From Gammaproteobacteria bacterium (GTDB taxonomy: Bacteria; Pseudomonadota; Gammaproteobacteria; DSM-16500), in the NCBI GenBank assembly GCA_004322325.1, contig SCTP01000238.1:1-7961 (forward strand): a DNA stretch of 7,961 bases, written 5' to 3'. The translations under genes were made by a program, and so were the position numbers. Position 1 is the stretch's first letter. Each line of letters opens with the position of its first letter. Positions 1-5,315 of this stretch are shown here, one piece after another. The notes below the pieces were generated by a model. The model searched no databases, was not told the origin of the DNA, and saw only the letters and a program-made list of their open reading frames with translations.

Positions 1-246
1 ATTGAGCTTGCAGAACATAATATTAGGGTAAATGCAATAGCGCCGGGAATAATAGAAACAGAATTAACTCGACCATATCAATATGATTCTCGTGTAATGG
101 AAAAAATTAACCACAATATCCCATTAAAACGATGGGGGAAACCGCATCATATAGTCAGGACGGTAGATATGATAATTAAAAATGATTACTTAACAGGTAG
201 TACATTGGTGGTTGATGGTGGTTGGACATCAGGAAAATCTCTATAG
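1..246 (+). CDS. SDR-family oxidoreductase, C-terminal part (5' end outside window)
   Basis: Frame 1 is open from the first base to a TAG at 244-246, giving the last 81 residues of a short-chain dehydrogenase/reductase. Two family landmarks are visible. Near the start is the RVNAIAPGIIETEL segment, the post-catalytic N-x-I-x-P-G-x-x-x-T stretch that contacts the cofactor nicotinamide. Near the end is YLTGSTLVVDGGW, the C-terminal TG-x-x-L-x-V-DGG signature of classical SDRs. The Rossmann glycine motif and the YxxxK catalytic residues lie upstream, outside the window, so catalytic competence and NAD/NADP preference cannot be judged. SDRs of this type are usually soluble homotetramers reducing a carbonyl or oxidising an alcohol; the substrate here is unknown. 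The gene lies 36 bp upstream of an MFS transporter on the same strand and shares its AT-rich composition, so the two probably form one transcription unit. Family assignment is confident; the specific function is not. Confidence 0.9.
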   Translation: MELAEHNIRVNAIAPGIIETELTRPYQYDSRVMEKINHNIPLKRWGKPHHIVRTVDMIIKNDYLTGSTLVVDGGWTSGKSL

Positions 247-282
247 ACAACTTGAGAATAAAAAACGAGAGAGGTTTGTGGT

Positions 283-1680
283 ATGATTTATCCCATTTCA
301 ATAATCATCTTATGCTCGTGTTTCCAATTTTATAAATTTATCCTTCAAATATATCCAAGTGTGGTGACCAACCAACTAATGAGTGAATTTCAATTAACAG
401 GAGCTGGTTTAGGTAATCTTGCCGGGGCATTTTATTATTCATTTATGGTGACACAATTATTTGTTGGCGTGGTGCTAGATAAGTTTAGCACTCGCTGGAT
501 TGCTTTTCTTGCAATTCTGTGTTCTGCCGTGGGAGTAATATTGTTCTCTCAAGCGCACACAACTCTTACAGCAGAATTATCACGCGGGCTAATGGGTGTA
601 GGCGTTGCTTTTTCCACTGTAACTTATATGAAATTAGGAGCAGTATGGTTTCATCCACGTCAATATGCTTTTATAAGTGGCTCATTAGCAATAGCATCAA
701 TGTCTGGTGCAATTTTTGGTGAATCGGCTATGTCTTGGTTGGTTAATCATTTAGATTGGAGGTATTGCTTATATAGTATTGGCTTATTAGGCGTTGGGTT
801 AGCAATATTATTTGTTACTATAGTGCGTGATAAGTCATCTTTATCAAATGAAGAGAACAATAATTCTGCTATTTGTTTAGAAGATATTTTTCAAGTATTA
901 AAAAATAATCAAAATTGGATATTAACACTTTATTCGGGATTTGCATTTTCCCCTGTTGCTATTTTCGGAGGTTTGTGGGGTAATCCATTTTTGCAGCAAG
1001 CTTATCATTTAAGTAAATCGCAATCAGCATTTATGATTTCGCTTGTTTTTCTAGGCGTTGGAATGGGTGGCCCCTTATTTGGGTTATTCTCTAAATATGT
1101 TAAGAATAGAAAAAATGTGATGTTTTATAACACAGTCATATCTCTCATTTCGATTAGTTTAGTTTTATACTTAAATTCGATATCAATGACATGGTTAGGG
1201 ATACTATTATTTATTTTTGGATTTTCACTAGGTTCATATTTAATTGTTTTTGCGATAGGAAAAGAATTTAATCAAGCGAATCTTACGGCAACTATTATTG
1301 CAATGATAAATGCAGGCGATGCAATACTCACTGGTATCACAGAGCCAAGCATTGGAAAGCTCTTGGATTATACGTGCACTGCTAATATCATTAATGGTAT
1401 CCATTTCTTTTCAATACATAGCTACCATATCGCTTTATCAGTGCTGCCATTTTACTTGTTGATAGCAACAATATTGCTTCTTTTTATAAGAGATAATCAC
1501 AACCCTACACCCACTCCCTCCCCTTCAAAAACACCTCCCCCAACTCCGCCTCCGGCGAACCCGCTGCAAACTCCGGGTTATATTGCCAAGCCACCAATGG
1601 CGGCAACGACATCAAAATCGATTCCGTACGCCCACCCGATTGCAGCCCAAATAACGTCCCACGATCATACAACAAATTAA
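283..1680 (+). CDS. MFS transporter, Pht-like, with an anomalous C-terminal tail
   Basis: The 465-residue product is a polytopic inner-membrane transporter of the major facilitator superfamily. About twelve hydrophobic segments fit within residues 1-402, split by a charged central loop (about 182-209). MFS motif A between helices 2 and 3 is clear: Gly62, Asp66 and Arg71 in [10 protein letters not shown]. The N-terminus, with [18 protein letters not shown], resembles the Pht/Fpt-type nutrient or amino-acid transporters of intracellular gammaproteobacteria; this likeness is from memory and the substrate is unknown. The ATG is supported by a purine-rich GAGAGAGG at 267-274, 8 nt upstream. Helix 12 ends near residue 402 and RDNH is 403-406. 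From residue 408 onward the frame is antisense to the end of hemF, giving 58 residues rich in Pro and Thr with no membrane segment. That tail is probably read-through after loss of the original stop, not a domain. The upstream SDR gene is the likely operon partner. Confidence 0.88.
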   Translation: MIYPISIIILCSCFQFYKFILQIYPSVVTNQLMSEFQLTGAGLGNLAGAFYYSFMVTQLFVGVVLDKFSTRWIAFLAILCSAVGVILFSQAHTTLTAELSRGLMGVGVAFSTVTYMKLGAVWFHPRQYAFISGSLAIASMSGAIFGESAMSWLVNHLDWRYCLYSIGLLGVGLAILFVTIVRDKSSLSNEENNNSAICLEDIFQVLKNNQNWILTLYSGFAFSPVAIFGGLWGNPFLQQAYHLSKSQSAFMISLVFLGVGMGGPLFGLFSKYVKNRKNVMFYNTVISLISISLVLYLNSISMTWLGILLFIFGFSLGSYLIVFAIGKEFNQANLTATIIAMINAGDAILTGITEPSIGKLLDYTCTANIINGIHFFSIHSYHIALSVLPFYLLIATILLLFIRDNHNPTPTPSPSKTPPPTPPPANPLQTPGYIAKPPMAATTSKSIPYAHPIAAQITSHDHTTN

Positions 1681-2410
1681 ACTCCACATACCGCCCACGA
1701 CGATACGTTTGAAAATTTCTCTCTCGCTGACCATACGAATGGTGTTTACGCCGCGCAATAATCGGCTGATACGCGCTAATATAATGATCCCCGACACTCT
1801 GTAAAAAAGAAAATCCTCGCTCAAACCCCCAATCATGCAAATCATCAAAAAAAATCCCACCAATTCCTCGCGGCTCTTGCCGATGTTTCAGAAAAAAATA
1901 ATCATCACACCATTTTTTAAAAGTAGGATAAACCTCTTCCCCATACGGATCACACGCCGCTTTAGCCATCCGATGCCAATGCTGACAATCTTCCGTAAAC
2001 CCATAATACGGCGTTAAATCAAAACCACCCCCAAACCACCCATAAGGTGATTGACCTGATTTTTCTACCACAATAAAGCGCACATTCATGTGTGATGTGG
2101 GAACATAAGGATTACGCGGATGCACTACCACCGATACCCCTAACGCTTGAAAAGTTGCATCGGCTAATTCTGGTCTTTTGGCTGTGGCAGCAGGAGGAAG
2201 TTGCACCCCCTGGACATGCGAAAAATTAACACCAGCCTTTTCGATCACATCACCACCCACTAACACCCGGGTTAAACCACCCCCACCTTCTTTATGCACC
2301 CACGCATCTTCTATAAATCGTGCTGCACCATCTTCTTGCTCGACCATCTGGCAAATGCGATTTTGTAAATCGAGCAGATAATCTTTTACTAAATTTATAT
2401 TAGAATCCAT
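1505..2410 (-). CDS. hemF: oxygen-dependent coproporphyrinogen III oxidase
   Basis: HemF is the cytoplasmic homodimeric enzyme that uses O2 to decarboxylate two propionates of coproporphyrinogen III, giving protoporphyrinogen IX for heme synthesis. The 301-residue product is near the usual length (E. coli 299 aa) and collinear with it. Conserved blocks are [11 protein letters not shown] (97-107; His107 matches catalytic His106 of E. coli), [14 protein letters not shown] (125-138), [14 protein letters not shown] (164-177), [10 protein letters not shown] (181-190) and the [10 protein letters not shown] to [10 protein letters not shown] region (238-268). The C-terminus REWV matches the normal end, so the gene is complete. 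The start at 2410 is chosen because [16 protein letters not shown] aligns without gaps to the E. coli N-terminus. In-frame ATGs at 2419 and 2425 are alternatives, and the 2425 one has a weak GGA 8 nt upstream. The start lies inside the end of cydX (11-nt overlap), so translation is probably coupled. The 3' end overlaps the convergent MFS frame by 176 nt, and no terminator is visible after the stop. Confidence 0.96.
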   Translation of the reverse strand: MDSNINLVKDYLLDLQNRICQMVEQEDGAARFIEDAWVHKEGGGGLTRVLVGGDVIEKAGVNFSHVQGVQLPPAATAKRPELADATFQALGVSVVVHPRNPYVPTSHMNVRFIVVEKSGQSPYGWFGGGFDLTPYYGFTEDCQHWHRMAKAACDPYGEEVYPTFKKWCDDYFFLKHRQEPRGIGGIFFDDLHDWGFERGFSFLQSVGDHYISAYQPIIARRKHHSYGQRERNFQTYRRGRYVEFNLLYDRGTLFGLQSGGRTESILMSLPPLVAWQYNPEFAAGSPEAELGEVFLKGREWV

Positions 2411-2507
2411 CTTCCGCATCGTCATGATCTAATTCCAACCAAAGTGCATTGAATACTGCAAAACTGCAGGCAAATGCTGTGCCTAAAATCCAAGAAAAAT
2501 ACCACAT
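2400..2507 (-). CDS. cydX: cytochrome bd oxidase small subunit CydX
   Basis: This 35-residue reading frame begins [20 protein letters not shown] and ends in an acidic tail ([10 protein letters not shown]). E. coli CydX begins MWYFAWILGT-LACSFGV with the same layout: one transmembrane helix (about residues 4-24) followed by a short Glu/Asp-bearing cytoplasmic end. CydX is a single-pass inner-membrane subunit that packs against CydA and stabilises the heme b595/heme d site; its loss impairs oxidase activity in E. coli. The ATG at 2507 is 15 nt after the cydB stop and is preceded by AAGGGG (2517-2522) at 9-nt spacing. The TAA at 2400-2402 lies within the hemF N-terminal codons in a different frame. 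The match to the MWYFxWILG signature, the length and the position right after cydB make the call firm despite the small size. Confidence 0.96.
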   Translation of the reverse strand: MWYFSWILGTAFACSFAVFNALWLELDHDDAEDGF

Positions 2508-2516
2508 ATTTTGTTT

Positions 2517-2522
2517 CCCCTT
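2517..2522 (-). promoter_or_regulatory. ribosome binding site of cydX
   Basis: AAGGGG on the minus strand begins directly after the cydB TAG and lies 9 nt before the cydX ATG at 2507. It supports independent but closely linked translation of the 35-residue subunit. Confidence 0.75.
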
Positions 2523-3665
2523 CTAATACGCCGTATGATTCTCATCCTGCTCAATCATCTCGCGACTCACTTTGCCGCGCAGCGCGCGATAGACCCACGC
2601 TGTGTAAAGTAAAATAATCGGCAGAAAAATAATCACAGCAAATAACATCGTAATTAAGGTTAATCCTCCGGACGAAGCATCCCATACTAATAAACTTGAT
2701 GAAGCATGACTCGAAGAGGGAAGAATAAAGGGAAACATACTCACCCCCACTGTACCGATAATGCCGATGATACCGAGACCGCTGCAAATGAAAGCAAAAC
2801 GACTATTGCCCCAACGTGCGGTAAGCCAAGCCAGTAAAGTACCGAGAAAACCTAATACCGGTACCGCCATACTGCGCGGATAGCGTACGTAGTTATCTAA
2901 CCAAGCGCCTAGCTCAGGTATCACTTGCTTATGCAAAGGGTTCGAAAAATCATGCGGATCCGCACCACTGATCACTAGATAACCCTTGATGTACGCAATC
3001 CATATTCCACCTATCGCAAAAAAGAAGGTCACGACGAGCGCCATCCAGCGTGACCAGAAAATCGCGCGGTCACGCAGGGGTGATTGGGTTTTAATCGCGA
3101 GGTAGAGTCCACCGTGCATGGCGAGCATCGCTATACTCATGATCCCACACCAACAGCTAAAAGGATTAAACAAGCCAGCCAACGAACCTGCATACGAGAT
3201 ACGCAGCGCTTCGTCAAATTCAAAAGGCACGCCGATTAAAACATTTCCAATTAATACCCCAAAAATAAAAGCAGGAAATATCCCGCCTACAAATACCATC
3301 CAATCCCAAAAGCGGCGCCAAAATACATTAGGCAATTTGCTGCGATATTTAAAACTCACCGGACGTGAAATACCCATGGTTAACAGCAGTAACAGCATTA
3401 AGAGATAAAATCCCGAAAAAGCCACCGCATAAACCGCAGGCCACGCCGCAAAAATCGCACCGGCTCCTAAAATGATCCAGACTTGATTGCCTTCCCAAAA
3501 CGGCCCAATGGCATTCAACACAATACGCCGCTCTATTTCATCCTTCGCCACCAACGGCAATAATATCGCTGCACCGAAATCAAAACCGTCGGTAACAGCA
3601 AAACCCATCAGCAGCACTCCCATCAATACCCACCAAATAATGCGTAATAGTTCAATGTCTAGCAT
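2523..3665 (-). CDS. cydB: cytochrome bd ubiquinol oxidase subunit II
   Basis: CydB is the second large membrane subunit of cytochrome bd, pairing with CydA to form the quinol:O2 oxidoreductase core in the inner membrane. The 380-residue product matches E. coli CydB (379 aa) along its length. Visible landmarks are the N-terminal MLDIELLRIIWWVLMGVLL, the AVTDGFDFGAAIL segment, FWEGNQVWIILG, FAAWPAVYAVAFSGFY, RPVSFKYRSK, a late MFPFILPSS and PIILLYTAWVYRAL near the end. Several long hydrophobic helices are evident. The frame is open upstream to 3788, but that extra N-terminus (41 residues, soluble, antisense-like) lies inside cydA. The true start at 3665 matches the family N-terminus and has AAGGAG 7 nt upstream. 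Its ATG shares one base with the cydA TAA stop (TAATG), typical of coupled translation giving equal subunit amounts. CydX follows 15 nt downstream. Confidence 0.97.
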   Translation of the reverse strand: MLDIELLRIIWWVLMGVLLMGFAVTDGFDFGAAILLPLVAKDEIERRIVLNAIGPFWEGNQVWIILGAGAIFAAWPAVYAVAFSGFYLLMLLLLLTMGISRPVSFKYRSKLPNVFWRRFWDWMVFVGGIFPAFIFGVLIGNVLIGVPFEFDEALRISYAGSLAGLFNPFSCWCGIMSIAMLAMHGGLYLAIKTQSPLRDRAIFWSRWMALVVTFFFAIGGIWIAYIKGYLVISGADPHDFSNPLHKQVIPELGAWLDNYVRYPRSMAVPVLGFLGTLLAWLTARWGNSRFAFICSGLGIIGIIGTVGVSMFPFILPSSSHASSSLLVWDASSGGLTLITMLFAVIIFLPIILLYTAWVYRALRGKVSREMIEQDENHTAY

Positions 3666-5209
3666 TATTTTGCTCCTTCTGGATGAAACAAATGATCCGG
3701 CCCTAAGCGAATGTATTTCACCATCAAGTAAACTTCGACAATCGCAAGCGCTGTGTAAAACAATACAAAACCCGCCAGCGAAATCCATACATTCGTAAGC
3801 GTTAAAGAGGAAGCGCCCATAAACGTTGGTAATAAACCATCGACAACCCAGGGTTGACGTCCATATTCCGCTACGACCCAGCCCGTTTCAGCAGCCACCC
3901 AAGGCAGCGGTAAACTCAGTAAAGCGATCCATAGAAACCACTTATAGTGCGCTAAGCGGCGGCGTAAAGATAAATAAAAGGCCAACGTAAATAAGCCAAG
4001 GAAATAAAGTCCACACCCGACCATGATGCGGAATGTCCAAAATAACGTGAACACGTCCGGAACCGTATCCCAAGCAGCTTGATCAATCTGCTCCGGCGTC
4101 GCACTGATCACGTCATCAGCATAGCGTTTGAGTAAGAAACCATAACCAATGTTTTCTTCATTTGCATCTAAAATATCTTCTGCTCGTTTATCGTTGGGAT
4201 CTTTTTGTAAAGTTTCGAGTGCACTGTAAGCCCGCATCCCACTTCTAATCCGATCACGGGCTTCATCAACCAAATCCGTAATGCCATACACGGGCTCATG
4301 CAACGAACGCGTTGCAATCAAGCCTAATAGGTAAGGAATTTTAAGTGCATATTTAGTCGTATGCGTGGTCATATCTGGAAAACCAATCACTGTCAGCGGC
4401 GCAGGCGCAGGCTCTGTCTCCCACATGCCTTCAATCGCAGCAATTTTCATTTTTTGGTTAAGACCGGTCAAATAGCCACTCTCATCGCCTAAAACAATCA
4501 CACATAAGGCCGAGGCTAACCCAAATGCCGCAGCGACGGTCATGGAGCGTTTTGCGATGGCAACATTGCGGCCACGCAGTAAAAAATAAGCACTGATGGA
4601 TAACACAAACATCGAACCAGTGACATAACCTGCACTAATGGTATGAACAAACTTCGCTTGTGCCACTTCATTAAAGACGACACTGTAAAAATCGTATAAT
4701 TCCATGCGCAATGTATGAAAATTAAAATGAGCGCCGACAGGATGTTGCATCCACCCATTCGCAATCAAAATCCATAACGCGGAAAAACTAGAACCCGCTG
4801 CCAGCATCCACGTGACAATTAAATGCGCCCCTTTGGAAATACGGTCCCAGCCGAAAAAGAAAATGCCAATAAACGTCGCTTCTAAGAAAAACGCCATTAA
4901 CCCTTCAATCGCCAAAGGCGCCCCGAACACGTCGCCCACATATTGCGAGTAGTACGCCCAATTCGTGCCAAATTGAAACTCCAGCGTCACCCCGGTGGCC
5001 ACTCCCATGGCAACGTTGATGCCAAATAATAATCCCCAATATTGCGTCATGGTGCGCCAGATAGGGCGGTTGGTGATGAAATAAACCGTTTCCATGATAC
5101 CCAGCAAGGTCGATAAACCGAGGGTGAGTGGCACGAAGAGAAAATGATAGAGAGCAGTCATACCAAATTGAAGACGGGAAAGCTGAACAACCTCACTTGC
5201 TGGCAGCAT
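3665..5209 (-). CDS. cydA: cytochrome bd ubiquinol oxidase subunit I
   Basis: CydA carries the quinol-oxidation site and all three hemes of the bd oxidase, which reduces O2 to water with high affinity and does not pump protons. The 514-residue protein aligns with E. coli CydA (522 aa) with an offset of three residues. The heme ligands are all present: His22 (E. coli His19, high-spin heme), His189 and Met396 (His186 and Met393, heme b558) and Glu448 (Glu445, heme b595) in AEYGRQPW. The quinol-site residues Lys255 and Glu260 of the Q-loop (KIAAIE) match Lys252 and Glu257. The Q-loop is of the long E. coli-like type and the GRQPW signature is intact, both pointing to the quinol bd-I group rather than the cyanide-insensitive CIO branch. 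The ATG at 5209 is preceded by AAGAGGA with 8-nt spacing. It is the first gene of cydABX-hemF and is transcribed divergently from acnA. Confidence 0.98.
   Translation of the reverse strand: MLPASEVVQLSRLQFGMTALYHFLFVPLTLGLSTLLGIMETVYFITNRPIWRTMTQYWGLLFGINVAMGVATGVTLEFQFGTNWAYYSQYVGDVFGAPLAIEGLMAFFLEATFIGIFFFGWDRISKGAHLIVTWMLAAGSSFSALWILIANGWMQHPVGAHFNFHTLRMELYDFYSVVFNEVAQAKFVHTISAGYVTGSMFVLSISAYFLLRGRNVAIAKRSMTVAAAFGLASALCVIVLGDESGYLTGLNQKMKIAAIEGMWETEPAPAPLTVIGFPDMTTHTTKYALKIPYLLGLIATRSLHEPVYGITDLVDEARDRIRSGMRAYSALETLQKDPNDKRAEDILDANEENIGYGFLLKRYADDVISATPEQIDQAAWDTVPDVFTLFWTFRIMVGCGLYFLGLFTLAFYLSLRRRLAHYKWFLWIALLSLPLPWVAAETGWVVAEYGRQPWVVDGLLPTFMGASSLTLTNVWISLAGFVLFYTALAIVEVYLMVKYIRLGPDHLFHPEGAK
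3673..3678 (-). promoter_or_regulatory. ribosome binding site of cydB within cydA
   Basis: AAGGAG on the minus strand lies in the last codons of cydA, 7 nt before the cydB ATG at 3665. It rules out the longer upstream-open frame as the true start and, with the TAATG stop-start overlap, indicates termination-reinitiation between the two large oxidase subunits. Confidence 0.85.
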
Positions 5210-5217
5210 AAATTTTA

Positions 5218-5224
5218 TCCTCTT
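5218..5224 (-). promoter_or_regulatory. ribosome binding site of cydA
   Basis: The minus strand reads AAGAGGA, ending 8 nt before the ATG at 5209. It supports that start and the slightly longer N-terminus (MLPASEVV), three residues longer than E. coli CydA. Confidence 0.8.
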
Positions 5225-5254
5225 AAAGGATGTAGCGGCGACTGAAAACAGGTA

Positions 5255-5260
5255 TATAAT
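5255..5260 (+). promoter_or_regulatory. predicted -10 element of the acnA promoter
   Basis: TATAAT at 5255-5260 is a perfect -10 hexamer placed about 55 nt before the acnA ATG, predicting a leader of around 50 nt. No good -35 hexamer lies 15-19 nt upstream (that stretch reads TGTAGCGGC), and there is no extended -10 TG. The promoter may therefore need an activator or be weak. The hexamer overlaps the cydA -10 on the other strand by five bases. Confidence 0.45.
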
Positions 5261-5284
5261 ACGACATATTTAAAATAATGGTAA
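5256..5284 (-). promoter_or_regulatory. predicted sigma-70 promoter of cydABX-hemF
   Basis: On the minus strand, TTACCA (5279-5284; 4 of 6 to the -35 consensus) and TATTAT (5256-5261; 5 of 6 to the -10 consensus) are separated by exactly 17 nt. Transcription would begin near 5250, leaving a leader of roughly 40 nt before the cydA ATG. This is the best-spaced hexamer pair I found upstream of cydA, but it is a visual match in an AT-rich stretch. No clear FNR inverted repeat is visible beside it. Confidence 0.5.
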
Positions 5285-5300
5285 CAGTAGCAAGCATCTT

Positions 5301-5306
5301 AAGGAG
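5301..5306 (+). promoter_or_regulatory. ribosome binding site of acnA
   Basis: AAGGAG matches the anti-Shine-Dalgarno core and sits 9 nt before the ATG at 5316. This fixes the acnA start, which also gives the usual short N-terminus ahead of the conserved Y-x-Y-x-S-L-P-A-L-E segment. Confidence 0.85.
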
Positions 5307-5315
5307 ATAATAACA

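Noticed and set aside
222..247. TTGGAC and TATAGA as a promoter for the MFS gene
   Set aside because: The hexamers are only 14 nt apart, too close for a sigma-70 promoter, and the gene can be transcribed from upstream of the SDR gene.
1464..1486. AGCAA/TTGCT hairpin followed by a T-rich run, a possible terminator for the MFS gene
   Set aside because: The stem is only five pairs with two G-C pairs, and it lies inside the codons of transmembrane helix 12, before the end of the reading frame.
1504..1680. Proline-rich C-terminal tail of the MFS protein as a functional domain
   Set aside because: It is antisense to conserved hemF codons, so its composition is explained by the opposite strand.
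3666..3788. N-terminal extension of the cydB frame by 41 residues
   Set aside because: It lies wholly within cydA in another frame, has no family similarity, and the internal ATG at 3665 has the ribosome binding site and the conserved N-terminus.
3118..3798. Plus-strand open frames opposite cydB and cydA (3118-3408, 3487-3798)
   Set aside because: They are antisense to strongly conserved genes, have no recognisable domains and no supporting ribosome binding sites.
5257..5265. TAATACGAC, identical to the first nine bases of the T7 phage promoter
   Set aside because: The match stops at base nine and the rest of the 17-base core is not preserved. It overlaps the bacterial -10 region and is best read as chance in AT-rich DNA.
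5278..5315. Two minus-strand direct copies, TGTTATTAT and TGTTACCAT, reminiscent of ArcA half-sites
   Set aside because: They are 29 bp apart, which does not fit the usual spacing of ArcA direct repeats, and one overlaps the acnA Shine-Dalgarno to ATG spacer. Too weak to call a binding site.
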